Notes: generated by a model from the letters alone, not told the origin. Counted from the first letter of the stretch, positions 47,562-60,557 are shown. The stretch is 64,000 bases of DNA from Deinococcus budaensis (GCF_014201885.1 NZ_JACHFN010000001.1:62001-126000); one strand, 5' to 3'. Translations and numbers: made by a program.

Positions 47562-48808
47562 CCCAGGCGGACCTGCCCGAACTGACCCCCCTGACTCCTG
47601 GCACGGCATCCGAGGCGGGGGCGACCGACGTGTACGGCAGCCTCGACCCCGCCGCGCTGCGCCATCCCGACAGCCTGAAATGGACCGCCTTTCCCGAGGG
47701 CGTGATTCCGCTGTGGGTGGCGGACATGGACTACCCGGTGGCGCCGCCCATTCTGGACGCCCTGCACGACCGCCTGACCCGTGGTCTGGGGTATCCCCAG
47801 TTGCCGGGTGATCCCCTCCTGAACGCGGCCCTGCGGGAGCGCCTGGCCTCGCACGGCCTGACCGACCTGCCGCCCGAGGGCGTGGCCTTCCTGCCGGGTG
47901 TGGTGCCGGGCATCTACGCCTCGGTCGCGGGGCTGACCCGTCCAGGCGACCCGGTGCTGAGCATGACGCCGGTCTACCATCCCTTTCACCTGGCGGTCAC
48001 CGAGCAGGGCCGCCGGGTGGCCGCCGCGCCGCTGCGTGAGCCGGAGGGGACAGGGGCCCGCTGGGAGATCGACTGGGCCGCGCTGGAGACCGCCGCCCAG
48101 GGCTGCGGGCTGCTGCTGCTGTGCCATCCCCACAACCCCACGGGCCGGGTCTGGGACGCCGCCGAGCTGGCGCGGCTGCGCGACTTCGTGCTGGAGCGGG
48201 GCCTCTACGTGATGTCCGACGAGCTGCACGCCGAGCTGCGCTTCACCTCCCAACCCTTCGAGGCGTTCGCCGCCGACCCCCGGGTGCGGGCGCGGACCGT
48301 CACCCTGACTGGCCCGGCCAAGGCCTACAACACGGCGGGCCTGGGCATCGGGGCGATGGTGGGCCACGACCCGGAGCTGGTGCGGCGGGTGCGCGCGGCG
48401 GCGGGCGGGCTGATGGGTCATCCCTCGGCGTTGAGCGTGACCGCTTGGCAGGCCGCGTTGCGCGCGGGCGGGCCGTGGCTGGCCGAGACAGTCGCCTACC
48501 TGCGCGGCAACCGCGACGTGCTGGGTGCCTTCCTGGCCGCCCGGCTGCCCTGGGTGCGCTGCGCGCTGCCCCAGGCGACCTACCTCGCCTGGCTGGACCT
48601 GCGCGCCCACCCACGCGCCGGGGACATTCAGCAGTTTTTGCTGGACGAGGCCAGGATCGCCGTCCACAACGGCCCGGTGTTTGCGCCGGGAGAGCTGGGC
48701 GCGCGTTACCAGGGCTTCGTGCGCCTGAATTTCGCCACCAGCCGCCCGCTGCTGATCGAGGCGCTGGAGCGGATGGCGGACGCGCTGGGCGAGACCATTT
48801 CGGCCTGA
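47558..48808 (+). CDS. PLP-dependent MalY/PatB-type cystathionine beta-lyase or aminotransferase
   Basis: The 416-residue fold-type I PLP protein shows IPLWVADMDYPVAPPI (typical of MalY/PatB), LLLCHPHNPTGRVW, VMSDELHAEL and the Schiff-base Lys in TLTGPAKAYNTAGLGIG. It probably cleaves cystathionine or cysteine-like substrates, linking to sulfur metabolism elsewhere in the window. Aminotransferase activity is possible. Its ATG overlaps the regulator stop, and TATGCT 6 nt upstream suggests an additional leaderless transcript. Confidence 0.88.
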   Translation: MTQADLPELTPLTPGTASEAGATDVYGSLDPAALRHPDSLKWTAFPEGVIPLWVADMDYPVAPPILDALHDRLTRGLGYPQLPGDPLLNAALRERLASHGLTDLPPEGVAFLPGVVPGIYASVAGLTRPGDPVLSMTPVYHPFHLAVTEQGRRVAAAPLREPEGTGARWEIDWAALETAAQGCGLLLLCHPHNPTGRVWDAAELARLRDFVLERGLYVMSDELHAELRFTSQPFEAFAADPRVRARTVTLTGPAKAYNTAGLGIGAMVGHDPELVRRVRAAAGGLMGHPSALSVTAWQAALRAGGPWLAETVAYLRGNRDVLGAFLAARLPWVRCALPQATYLAWLDLRAHPRAGDIQQFLLDEARIAVHNGPVFAPGELGARYQGFVRLNFATSRPLLIEALERMADALGETISA

Positions 48809-48845
48809 TGGGCAGGCATTCCGTCCGGCCCGGAAGCGTCTCTGC

Positions 48846-48851
48846 TACGGT
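48846..48851 (+). promoter_or_regulatory. candidate -10 (TACGGT) for leaderless 78-residue gene
   Basis: TACGGT is 6 nt before the GTG at 48858, with no SD. Confidence 0.5.
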
Positions 48852-48857
48852 GGGGGC

Positions 48858-49094
48858 GTGATCAAAGACGACATGGCGATTCATGCCGGTGTTCCCGAAA
48901 AGGCCGTCAAGGCGGCGCTGGGCCAGCTCGACCTCGAGGAAGCCTTTTCCGGCGTGAGCTGGAACCTCGCCCGCAACCGCCCCGGCCGCCCCACCAAGGT
49001 CTATTTCGAGGCCGAGACGACCGCCGAGATTCAGGCCGCGAAAAACCGCCTGGAACGTCTGCTCAACGACAGCGGCTTCGATCTCTACCCCTGA
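48858..49094 (+). CDS. small conserved-looking protein of unknown function
   Basis: The 78-residue protein starts at a GTG and reads IKDDMAIHAGVPEKAVKAAL, later RPGRPTKVYFEAETTAEIQA and KNRLERLLNDSGFDLYP. It has no membrane segment and looks like a compact alpha/beta domain with a helix carrying many Arg and Glu. The placement 6 nt after TACGGT supports expression. No family is recognised. Confidence 0.6.
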   Translation: MIKDDMAIHAGVPEKAVKAALGQLDLEEAFSGVSWNLARNRPGRPTKVYFEAETTAEIQAAKNRLERLLNDSGFDLYP

Positions 49095-49185
49095 GCCTCG
49101 CTGCTCGCGCCGCCCCGGGCCGCTCACGTTTCACGCGGGTGGCCCGCCGCCTTTGTTCCCAAGCCCCATGTGTGGAGGCCATCCC

Positions 49186-49464
49186 ATGCCGCTCACCGAA
49201 CCCCAGGTCCGTGTCTTGCGGGCCATGCAGCAGGGCGCTGCCCTGACCGCCCATTTCCGTCCCGGGCGCGGTCCCTTCCACACCCTGGGGGGCAGGCGGC
49301 TGGGCATCGTGCTGCTCAAGGAACTCGAATCCCAGCGGCTGATCGCGCGGAGCGGGGAGGGCGCCGGGCGCGGGGCGGCGGGCTACGCCCTCACGGCGGT
49401 GGGGGAGGCGGCGCTGGCCGGGTGGGAGGCGGGCCGGGGGCCGGGGAAGCTCGACCTGCCCTGA
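49186..49464 (+). CDS. small winged-helix-like protein
   Basis: GGAGG upstream fixes the ATG at 49186, giving 92 residues. LTEPQVRVLRAMQQGAALTA, then LGIVLLKELESQRLIARSGE and GAAGYALTAVGEAALAG follow the helix-helix-wing pattern of MarR/PadR-like DNA-binding domains. It could be a one-domain regulator. There is no obvious target nearby. Confidence 0.6.
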   Translation: MPLTEPQVRVLRAMQQGAALTAHFRPGRGPFHTLGGRRLGIVLLKELESQRLIARSGEGAGRGAAGYALTAVGEAALAGWEAGRGPGKLDLP

Positions 49465-49478
49465 GGGGCCGCCCGGGC

Positions 49479-50107
49479 CTACGGCGTCAGCTCACGCAGG
49501 CGCTCGATCAAGGGGCGCAGCCGCCCCCGCCGCAGCTTGAGGGCCGCGCGGTTCACGACCAATCGGGCGCTGGAGTGGTAGAGCACATCGACTTCCTCCA
49601 GGTGGTTGGCGCGCAGGGTGCTGCCCGTCTGGACCAGATCGACCACCGCGTCGGCCAGTCCGGTGAGCGCGGCGAGTTCGATGTTGCCCGACAGTTTGAC
49701 GACCTCGGCGGGAATGCCCTGCGCGGCCAGGTACGCGCGGGCCGAGCGCGGGTACTTGGTGGCGACCCGCCCGATGGGGCCAGTGGCGCCGACCTCGCGG
49801 ATCAAGGAGAGGCGGCAGGCGGCGAAGCGCAGGTCCACCGGCTCGAAGACCGGGCGCCCCGACTCGATCAGCACGTCCTTGCCGACGATTCCGGCGTCGG
49901 CCACGCCCAGGTCCACGTACACGGGCACGTCCTGGTTGCGCAGTTCCAGCACGGTCACGCCGGGAAACTCGTGGCGCAGGGCGCGCGACTTTTCCGGCAG
50001 GGTCAGCGGCAGCCCGGCCTGCGCGAGCAGCGCCACCGCTTCTTCCAGAATCCGGCCCTTGGGCAGCGCCAGGGTCAGGTGGTCGGGTCCCCGTTGCGCG
50101 GCGGGGG

Positions 50108-50111
<4 letters not shown>
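49479..50111 (-). CDS. hisG: ATP phosphoribosyltransferase, short form
   Basis: The 210-residue protein is the short HisG class, with [35 protein letters not shown] and the PRPP-binding [17 protein letters not shown]. It makes phosphoribosyl-ATP, the first step in histidine synthesis. Short HisG needs the regulatory subunit HisZ, whose gene lies directly upstream and overlaps by ATGA, so the complex is probably co-translated. Confidence 0.95.
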
Positions 50112-51244
<1,133 letters not shown>

Positions 51245-51251
51245 GGGGGGT

Positions 51252-51257
51252 ATTAAA
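51252..51257 (-). promoter_or_regulatory. candidate -10 (TTTAAT) for leaderless hisZ-hisG mRNA
   Basis: TTTAAT on the minus strand is 7 nt (ACCCCCC) before the GTG at 51244. Confidence 0.45.
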
Positions 51258-51337
51258 GCACCCGGACAGCTCCGGAACAGGCCGCCCACGACCGCCGGAG
51301 CCGCGACAGGGAGTCCTGGCTTGCGGCGGCGGCCCGC

Positions 51338-51343
51338 TATACT
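51338..51343 (+). promoter_or_regulatory. candidate -10 (TATACT) for leaderless lipoprotein mRNA
   Basis: TATACT, the closest match to TATAAT in the window, lies 7 nt before the ATG at 51351. Confidence 0.55.
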
Positions 51344-51350
51344 TGCCCCC

Positions 51351-51935
51351 ATGCGCCGCGCTTTTCCCGCTCTGCTCCTGCTCGCGCCCCTGCTGGGGGC
51401 CTTGTTGGGCGGCTGTGCCCGCACGGCCGACACCTTCAAGCCGCGCATCGTGGTCACCAGCCCCGACGGCGGCGGCGTGGGCCGGGCACGCGACTTCACC
51501 GTCAAGGGCTACGCGCTCGACGACCAGGGGGTCACCCGCATCACGGTGGACGGCAAGGCGATTCCGATTCAGCCGGGCAGCCGCAAAATCGCCAATTTCA
51601 CGTTCCAGACGCGGGTGCAGGGCGCGCGCGGCGAGGTGACCATCGGGGCGCTCGACGCGGCGGGCAACAAGAGCGTGCTGGTGCTGCCGGTCACGGTGGA
51701 CGCCGCACCTCCCACCCTCCGGGTGACCCGCTTCGAGCGCAGCGGCAACGTGATCCGGGTGACCGGGGTCGCCACCGACAACAACCGGGTGGTGCAGGTG
51801 CTGGTGGACGGCAACCGCTTGAACATCACCTCCGGCTCGCGGGTGGACTTTTACGCCGAGACGAGCGGCATCTACGCCGACCTCCAGGCCATCGACGGGG
51901 CAGGCAACGTGACCCGGCTGCGCGCTCAGCGCTGA
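51351..51935 (+). CDS. lipoprotein with two Ig-like (Big-type) domains
   Basis: The 194-residue product has a lipoprotein signal peptide ending LLGGC, then two related beta-rich segments, each with a D-x-G-V/N pattern: VTSPDGGGVGRARDFTVKGY...DDQGVTRITVDGKAI and LRVTRFERSGNVIRVTGVAT...DNNRVVQVLVDGNRL. They resemble bacterial Ig-like or cadherin-like repeats. It is probably an envelope surface protein. Divergent from hisZ. Confidence 0.7.
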   Translation: MRRAFPALLLLAPLLGALLGGCARTADTFKPRIVVTSPDGGGVGRARDFTVKGYALDDQGVTRITVDGKAIPIQPGSRKIANFTFQTRVQGARGEVTIGALDAAGNKSVLVLPVTVDAAPPTLRVTRFERSGNVIRVTGVATDNNRVVQVLVDGNRLNITSGSRVDFYAETSGIYADLQAIDGAGNVTRLRAQR

Positions 51936-52005
51936 GCCTGCCACGCCGCGCCCGTTGCGGGGGGCACAGTCTTGCGGGAGCACAGTCCTGCCCCACGGCG
52001 TCCGC

Positions 52006-52011
52006 TAGCCT
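52006..52011 (+). promoter_or_regulatory. candidate -10 (TAGCCT) for leaderless nth-like mRNA
   Basis: TAGCCT is 6 nt before the GTG at 52018, with no SD. Confidence 0.5.
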
Positions 52012-52017
52012 GCCCCG

Positions 52018-52764
52018 GTGCCGCCCCGCCTGCCCCGGTCTCCCCGCCCCACCCCGGCGCAGGAGGTCCCGCCGCCCCCGCACCTGCCCGAAATCCTGCG
52101 CCGCCTGGCCGCAGCCTACCTGCCCACGCCGCCCGCGCCGCGCGTCAGCCCCGAGCCGCTCGACGACCTCGTCGAGACGATCCTGGCCCAGCAGAACACC
52201 TCCGCCCTGACCCGGCGGCAGTTCGCGGCGTTGCGGGCGGCCTATCCGGTCTGGGAGGCGGCCCTGGCCGACGGTCCCGACGGGATCGAAGCCACCCTGC
52301 GCGCGGCGGGGGGCGGCCTGGCCCGCCTCAAGGCCGACTACCTCTGGAACGTGCTGCACCGCCTGGAGGAGACGCGCGGCGAGCTGAGCCTGCGCGTGCT
52401 GCGTGAGCTGGACGACCCGGCGGCCCGCGCCCTGCTCGAAAGCCTGCCGGGGGTGGGCATGAAGACGGCCTCGCTGATGCTGCTGTTCGACCTCGCCCGC
52501 CCCGCGATCCCGGTCGAGAACAACATCTGGCGGGTCGCCGGGCGCCTCGATCTGGTGCCCGCCCGCTGGAACGTCCTCAAGGTCGAGCGCTGGTTCGACG
52601 AGGTGCTGCCGCGCGACTGGGCCACCCGATACGTCTTTCACGTCTCGGGCGTGCGCCACGGCCGCCAGACCTGCCTCGCCCGCCGCCCGCGTTGCGAAAG
52701 CTGCGTGCTGCGCGACCTCTGCCCCTCGGCGCCGCTTTTTCTGGAAGGCCGGGATGAGGCTTGA
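52018..52764 (+). CDS. endonuclease III family DNA glycosylase/lyase homologue
   Basis: The 248-residue protein has a helix-hairpin-helix LPGVGMKTASLML with the catalytic-type Lys (residue 149) and a C-terminal [4Fe-4S] motif CLARRPRCESCVLRDLC. At the position of the catalytic Asp of E. coli Nth (VDTHIFRV) it has VENNIWRV, that is Glu 167. D. radiodurans has three endonuclease III paralogues with differing activity, and this is probably one of them. Activity at oxidised pyrimidines is therefore uncertain. The N-terminal 40 residues are Pro-rich. Confidence 0.88.
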   Translation: MPPRLPRSPRPTPAQEVPPPPHLPEILRRLAAAYLPTPPAPRVSPEPLDDLVETILAQQNTSALTRRQFAALRAAYPVWEAALADGPDGIEATLRAAGGGLARLKADYLWNVLHRLEETRGELSLRVLRELDDPAARALLESLPGVGMKTASLMLLFDLARPAIPVENNIWRVAGRLDLVPARWNVLKVERWFDEVLPRDWATRYVFHVSGVRHGRQTCLARRPRCESCVLRDLCPSAPLFLEGRDEA

Positions 52765-53092
52765 GGCGCTCCTCGCAGCGCTGGGCGAGCTGTTCGGCCC
52801 ACGCCTGAGTTTGCGCGAGGCGGGTGGGGAAGAGCGCGGTGTGGTCTTGTTGTGGGATGGTGAGGTGGACTGCACCGCCGGACTGGCGGAGGGTGGCCTG
52901 GAAAGCGTCGCCTGGCAACTGCTCAGCACCGCGCAGGACGTGTGGTTACAGCGTCTGGGCGAGGAGGGCGTGCATCCTGGCGCCTGGGCCACGGCCTCTC
53001 CCGACGTGAGCCGCGACGGCGTGGGGCTGGTGCTGAGCCTGCGTGGCACGGAAGGTGTGGTGGCCTCGGTGCGCGTTCCACTGACGGGGTGA
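52754..53092 (+). CDS. 112-residue protein of unknown function
   Basis: The ATG at 52754 overlaps the end of the nth-like gene by 11 bp, so it is probably translated with it. The product begins RLEALLAALGELFGPRLSLR, has a beta-rich core (RGVVLLWDGEVDC...GVGLVLSLRGTEGVVASVRV), no membrane segment and no recognised motif. Linkage to a repair gene is the only clue. Confidence 0.6.
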   Translation: MRLEALLAALGELFGPRLSLREAGGEERGVVLLWDGEVDCTAGLAEGGLESVAWQLLSTAQDVWLQRLGEEGVHPGAWATASPDVSRDGVGLVLSLRGTEGVVASVRVPLTG

Positions 53093-53111
53093 CGGTCCTG
53101 CGCCATGAAGA

Positions 53112-53138
53112 AGCGCCCACCACAAAGGGGCGGGCGCT
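53112..53138. terminator. hairpin between the 112-residue ORF and terC
   Basis: AGCGCCC (53112-53118) and GGGCGCT (53132-53138) form a 7 bp stem with a 13 nt loop between convergent genes. Confidence 0.5.
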
Positions 53139-53155
53139 CCTGTCGTGCTAAAGCC

Positions 53156-53929
53156 TCAGCCCGCGTCGGGGTGGCGCTGCGTCTCGTGCAGCTCGACCGG
53201 CTTGCCCTTGCGGGCGCGCAGGTTGAGCACCTCGACCATGATCGCGAAGCCCATCGCGAAGTAGGTGTACCCCTTGGGAATCTTGAAGCCGAAGCCGTCG
53301 GCGATCAGGTTCACGCCGATCAGGAGGAGGAAGGCCAGCGCCAGCATCTTGACCGTCGGGTGCGCCTGCACGAAGTCCCCGATGGGCCGCGCGGCAAACA
53401 GCATGATGGCGACGGTCAGGACCACCGCGCTGACCATCACGCCGATGTCGTCGGCCATCCCGACCGCCGTGATCACCGAGTCGAGGCTGAAGACGATGTC
53501 CAGCACCATGATCTGCCCGATAATCGCCGCGAAGTTGGCCGAGGCGACCCGGCCTGCCGTGGGCGCGCCGTGGGTGCCGGGGCCTTCGAGTTGTTCGTGC
53601 ATTTCCTTGACGGCCTTGTACAGCAAAAAGAGGCCGCCGAAAATCAGGATCAGGTCGCGCCCCGAAAATCCCATCCCGAACAGCGTGAACAGGTCGTTTT
53701 GCAGCCGGTAGATCCAGGTGATGGAAAACAGCAGCAGCAGCCGCATGACCAGCGCGGCCATCAGGCCCACAGTCCTGGCCCGTTGCCGCTGCTCGGGCGG
53801 CAGCTTGCCTGCCAGGATGCTGATGAAAATCACGTTGTCGATGCCGAGGACGATCTCCAGCAGCAACAGGGTTCCAAAGGCCAACCAGGCCTCGGGCTGG
53901 CTGATCCAGCCGAACAGGGTTTCAATCAC
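53156..53929 (-). CDS. TerC family integral membrane protein
   Basis: From the GTG at 53929 (GGAG 7 nt upstream) the protein has 257 residues and about seven to eight hydrophobic segments. The two TerC motifs with acidic residues in membrane helices are present: LLEIVLGIDNVIFISILAGK and MVLDIVFSLDSVITAVGMAD. TerC/Alx proteins export manganese or protect secreted metalloenzymes from mis-metalation, and some confer tellurite resistance. Mn handling matters in deinococci. The frame is open to 54103, but that part reads as leader. Confidence 0.88.
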   Translation of the reverse strand: MIETLFGWISQPEAWLAFGTLLLLEIVLGIDNVIFISILAGKLPPEQRQRARTVGLMAALVMRLLLLFSITWIYRLQNDLFTLFGMGFSGRDLILIFGGLFLLYKAVKEMHEQLEGPGTHGAPTAGRVASANFAAIIGQIMVLDIVFSLDSVITAVGMADDIGVMVSAVVLTVAIMLFAARPIGDFVQAHPTVKMLALAFLLLIGVNLIADGFGFKIPKGYTYFAMGFAIMVEVLNLRARKGKPVELHETQRHPDAG

Positions 53930-54079
53930 AGGGAGGCTCCAGGTCGGGCACAGGGCGGGTGGCAGGCGCTCGCGGCATTCCAGTTCCACTCCAGGCGAAC
54001 CGCCCCCACAGCAGCCGGGGCGGCAGAATCGGGCAGCCATCCGGCCTTCCGGCGCGCTCATCCTCGGCGCGATACCTCC

Positions 54080-54114
<35 letters not shown>

Positions 54115-54119
54115 GTGAG

Positions 54120-54134
54120 ATGAAGGACCTTCAT
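54120..54134. promoter_or_regulatory. 15 bp palindrome, candidate operator upstream of terC
   Basis: ATGAAGG-A-CCTTCAT is a perfect dyad with 7 bp arms, located where a -35 element for the TAAGAT box would fall. It is 55 bp downstream of the TetR-family gene stop, so that regulator is a candidate ligand. Confidence 0.5.
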
Positions 54135-54189
54135 GTTCGCCTGGCGTGGCCCCGCGCGCGGGCTGCCCAGGCGGGGGTCAACCCGCGTC

Positions 54190-54789
<600 letters not shown>

Positions 54790-54795
54790 GGGCAC

Positions 54796-54801
54796 ATGAT
54801 A
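54796..54801 (-). promoter_or_regulatory. candidate -10 (TATCAT) for leaderless tetR mRNA
   Basis: TATCAT on the minus strand is 6 nt before the GTG at 54789. Confidence 0.5.
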
Positions 54802-54906
54802 GCCCGAGGCGGGGCGAACGTCCCGGCCAAGGCAGAAGCGGCGTCTGGCCGGGCAGGTCCAGCCGTCCGGGCAGCGGACCTGCGCGGCGGGTGCCCGTGA
54901 CCCAGG

Positions 54907-56067
<1,161 letters not shown>

Positions 56068-56074
56068 GCCGGGC

Positions 56075-56080
56075 AGTCTA
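56075..56080 (-). promoter_or_regulatory. candidate -10 (TAGACT) for leaderless lysA mRNA
   Basis: TAGACT on the minus strand is 7 nt before the GTG at 56067. Confidence 0.5.
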
Positions 56081-56118
56081 GCGGAGCCGGTCTGGCCGCC
56101 CGGTCCGGGGGCCAGGCT

Positions 56119-57183
56119 TCAGGACTCCGGCAGGCCCAGGAAGGCCTCGACCACCTGGGGGTCGAACTGCCTGCCCGCCTGCTCGCGCAGTTCGGCCAGC
56201 GCCTGCTCGCGGGTCCAGGCCCGCTTGTAGGGGCGCTCGCTCACCAGGGCGTCGTACACGTCGATCACCGCGAACAGCCGGGCCAGCAGCGGAATGGCCT
56301 CGCCCGCCAGCCGGTCGGGGTAGCCGGCGCCGTCCCAGCGCTCGTGGTGGTGGCGCACCAGGCTCAGCGCCCCTGGCGGCACGAAGCCCAGCGCCCTCAC
56401 CAGCCGCTCGCCCTCGGCGGCGTGGACCTGCATCTCCGAGCGCTCCTGGGGCGTCAGCGGCCCCGGCTTGAGCAGGACGCGGTCGGGCACCACCAGCTTG
56501 CCCAGGTCGTGCAGGTAGGCCCCCAGCCGCAGGGTGTCCAGCGCCTCCGCGTCCAGGCCCAGCGCCTGCCCCAGCCGGGCGGCCCGGACGGTGACCCGGT
56601 CGGTGTGGCCCTGGGTCTCGCGGTCGCGGGCTTCGAGCGTCAGCCCCAGCGCCCGCAGCGCGGCCTCGCGGGCGTCGAGGGCCTGCTGCTCGGCGCGCTT
56701 CTGGCCTTCGATGTCGGTGCAGGTGCCCACCCAGGCCACCCCCTGCCCCTGTTCGTCCAGCACCCGCACGCCCTGGGTCAGAAACCAGCGGTACCCGCCG
56801 CCCCGGCCCCGCACGCGGTACTCGACCTCGTAGTTCTCCCCGCGCTCGACCGCCCGGCGCCAGCGGGCCACGGTGGGGGCCTCGTCTTCCGGGTGCAGGG
56901 CTTCTTCGAACCCGAAGCCGCGTGTCTCGCCGCTCAGGCCGGTGTAGTCCACCCAGCGGCCGTTGACGTGTTGCCAGCGCCCCGCCGCGTCGGCGGTCCA
57001 GAGCATGACCGGCATCCGGTCGAGCAGCCGCAGGTAAAGCTGGTCCAGCCCGGCCCCGGACGCTGACGACCCGGACGATGGCGGCCCGGACGCTGGACGC
57101 CCGGCGCCGGGGGTCCCGGCCTCCGCCTGCCCGGACCCCGTGAGGTCGGACAGCGGATCGAGAGAGGTTTCCGCAGAAGACAT
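56119..57183 (-). CDS. PAS domain HD-GYP phosphodiesterase-like signalling protein
   Basis: From the ATG at 57183 the protein has 354 residues: a low-complexity Ser/Gly/Pro N-terminus, a PAS/PAC domain (DRMPVMLWTADAAGRWQHVN through AWVGTCTDIEGQKRAEQQ) and an HD-GYP domain with GHTDRVTVRAARLG, the HD in YLHDLGKLVVPD and HHHERWDGAGYPDRL, FAVIDVYDALVSERPYKR. HD-GYP proteins hydrolyse cyclic di-GMP. No GGDEF domain is present. CACAAT lies 7 nt upstream. An ATG at 57192 is the alternative start. Confidence 0.9.
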   Translation of the reverse strand: MSSAETSLDPLSDLTGSGQAEAGTPGAGRPASGPPSSGSSASGAGLDQLYLRLLDRMPVMLWTADAAGRWQHVNGRWVDYTGLSGETRGFGFEEALHPEDEAPTVARWRRAVERGENYEVEYRVRGRGGGYRWFLTQGVRVLDEQGQGVAWVGTCTDIEGQKRAEQQALDAREAALRALGLTLEARDRETQGHTDRVTVRAARLGQALGLDAEALDTLRLGAYLHDLGKLVVPDRVLLKPGPLTPQERSEMQVHAAEGERLVRALGFVPPGALSLVRHHHERWDGAGYPDRLAGEAIPLLARLFAVIDVYDALVSERPYKRAWTREQALAELREQAGRQFDPQVVEAFLGLPES

Positions 57184-57345
57184 GGGGGCCATTGTGTGCG
57201 GATCAGGGGCCGATCCTCAAGCGCGGCGGGGCGCGGGGGGGGGCGCGCCGGTCAACCCTCCGGCCCTTTTGCGAAGCGACGGTCAAGGGTCTCAGAGCCG
57301 GGGCCGCCCCCCGCTGCCAAGAATGACGCCAGGAGGTTTTGCGCC

Positions 57346-58521
57346 GTGTCCCGAACCCTGGTCCTGACCCTGCTGCTCTCCCTCGTCCCGTCGCTGGCCG
57401 CCGCCCAGACGGCCCCCTCCCTCCCCGCTGGCGCGTCCCCGGCCAGCCTGCCCGCCGCCGAACAGGCCACCGTCAACGTGATCGACCGGGCGCTGGGCAG
57501 CGTGCTGTACATCACCACCGCCGCGCCCAGCAGCGGGCAGGGAACCTTTTCCAGCCCGCTGTTCGCTGACCCCCGCGAAGAGGGCGACCAGGGCACCGGC
57601 AGCGGCTTTTTCATCGACGCGCAGGGATTCGCACTGACCAACTACCACGTCGTGGAGGGCGCCACCCGCATCACCGTGAACCTGCGCGGCAGCCGGCAGG
57701 ATTTCAGCGCCCGGGTGGTCGGCACGGCCCCCGACTACGACCTCGCCCTGATTCAGGTGCAGGGGGTTCCCGCAGGGCTGATTCGGCCGCTGCCGTTTGG
57801 CGACAGCGACGCCTTGCGGGTCGGGCAGACGACCATCGCGCTGGGGGCCCCTTTCGGCCTCCAGTTCAGCGCCACCAGCGGCATCGTGTCGGCGGTCGAG
57901 CGCTCGGTGCCCACCGGGGTTCGGCAGATCGCCCAGAACGCCATCCAGACCGACGCCGCCGTGAACCCCGGCAACTCGGGCGGACCGCTGCTGGATTCCT
58001 CGGGGCGGGTCATCGGGATCAACACGCAAATCCTGTCCCCGGCCGGCGCGGCGACCGGGATCGGCCAGAGCGCGGGGGTGGGCTTCGCGGTGCCCAGCAA
58101 CGTCGCCCAGCGCCTCTTGCCCGGGCTGCGGGCCGGGCGGACCATCGTCGGGCCGGTGATCGGCGTGACCCTGACGCCCTTTGAGCTGACCGATCTCTCC
58201 GAGCAGGCGCGGGAGCAGTACCGCCTGCCGCGCGCGGGCGCCCTGGTCTCGCAGGTGCAGCCCGGTGGCCCCGCCGCCCAGGCCGGGGTGCGCGGCGGCG
58301 CGGCGCGGGTCCAGACTCCCCTGGGCGCCGTCTTTCTGGGCGGCGACGTGATCACCGCCGCGAACGGGCAGCTGGTGGAGACCAACGCCGACCTGCGCGA
58401 GTTCCTTTTTGGTCGGCAGGCGGGCGAGCGCGTGACCCTCACCGTGAACCGGGCGGGGCAGACCCTGACCCTCCCCGTCACCCTGGCCGCCGGAACGCCG
58501 CCCCCCGCCGGGAACCGCTGA
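57346..58521 (+). CDS. secreted HtrA/DegP-type serine protease with PDZ domain
   Basis: AGGAGG 9 nt upstream fixes the GTG at 57346. The 391-residue protein has a signal peptide (SRTLVLTLLLSLVPSLAAAQ) and an S1C trypsin-like domain with His in ALTNYHVVEGAT, Asp in YDLALIQV and Ser in NPGNSGGPLLD. A single C-terminal PDZ domain follows (GALVSQVQPGGPAAQAGVRG...LGGDVITAANGQLV). It acts in envelope protein quality control. A frame extension to 57196 is rejected because it lacks a signal peptide start. Confidence 0.92.
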   Translation: MSRTLVLTLLLSLVPSLAAAQTAPSLPAGASPASLPAAEQATVNVIDRALGSVLYITTAAPSSGQGTFSSPLFADPREEGDQGTGSGFFIDAQGFALTNYHVVEGATRITVNLRGSRQDFSARVVGTAPDYDLALIQVQGVPAGLIRPLPFGDSDALRVGQTTIALGAPFGLQFSATSGIVSAVERSVPTGVRQIAQNAIQTDAAVNPGNSGGPLLDSSGRVIGINTQILSPAGAATGIGQSAGVGFAVPSNVAQRLLPGLRAGRTIVGPVIGVTLTPFELTDLSEQAREQYRLPRAGALVSQVQPGGPAAQAGVRGGAARVQTPLGAVFLGGDVITAANGQLVETNADLREFLFGRQAGERVTLTVNRAGQTLTLPVTLAAGTPPPAGNR

Positions 58522-58613
58522 GGACAGCCAGGAAAAAGGTAGAGGGGGGGAGCGCGAATGCGGCTTCCCTCTCACGGTTGGCGGCCCGCGCGCCTGCTAA
58601 GCTCCCCGGCGGT

Positions 58614-59750
<1,137 letters not shown>

Positions 59751-59771
<21 letters not shown>

Positions 59772-60551
59772 GGCGCGCCGCAGCCCGACCACCAGGGCGG
59801 CGGCGGCCAGCGGCGCCAGCGAGCGCGTCTGCCGTCCCAGCAGCGCCGCGCCCAGCGTTCCGGCGGCCAGCCCCCGCGCCAGCCGCACCCGCTCGGCAGG
59901 GACCCGCTGCGGAGTTCGGTCGCAGCCGCTCTGCACCGCTTCGGGGGCGGTCAGCCACGGCGTGATCCCCAGCGCGGCCAGGGCCAGCAGGTCCGTGAAC
60001 ACGTGGCGTCCCCGGGACCCGCGCCCGGCGGGCAGCAGGGCCGCCGCGCCCACCCCCGCCGCCGCGCCGCCGGACGCCTGAAACGCGTCGCCCCGCCCCG
60101 CCGAGAGCGCCAGCGCGGCCCCCGGCACCAGCGCCGCGACCCGCTCGCCGCCCCGCGCGGCCAGGGCGGCTTGCCCGGCAAGCGCGGCCACGTCGAGGGC
60201 CTGCGGAGGGTGCCCGACCGTGGCCGCCAGGGTCCGCAGGCCGCTGAGGGCGCCCAGGCCCGCCAGCACGTTCGGCCCGCCTCCCAGCAGGGCCGCCAGC
60301 GCCGCGAGCGGCAGCGCGGCGTTGGCCGTGTCCGGGTGGTCGGGGTCGAGTTCGCGCGCGGTCGCCCAGCCCAGGAAGCCCGCCAGCCCGACCTCCAGCG
60401 CCTCACGCCCCGCCCGCCCCGAGAGCCGTGCGGCCAGCGCCGCTGTGACCATTCCCGCCGCCGCGTAGCGGTTCGAGGGCACCGAGAAATCCAGCGGACG
60501 CGCCAGGGCCGAAAGGGCCGGAGCCGGGGCGAGCGGTTCAGCAGGGGACAT
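59751..60551 (-). CDS. Ala/Leu-rich membrane or helical protein of unknown function
   Basis: The 266-residue protein is extremely rich in Ala, Leu and Gly, with many weakly hydrophobic helices (GMVTAALAARLSGRAGREAL, AALPLAALAALLGGGPNVLA, ALVPGAALALSAGRGDAFQA), and could be polytopic. No catalytic motif is recognised. The ATG at 60551 lies 6 nt after TACGGT on the minus strand. The 3' end overlaps mnmA tail to tail. Confidence 0.6.
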
Positions 60552-60557
60552 GGGAAT

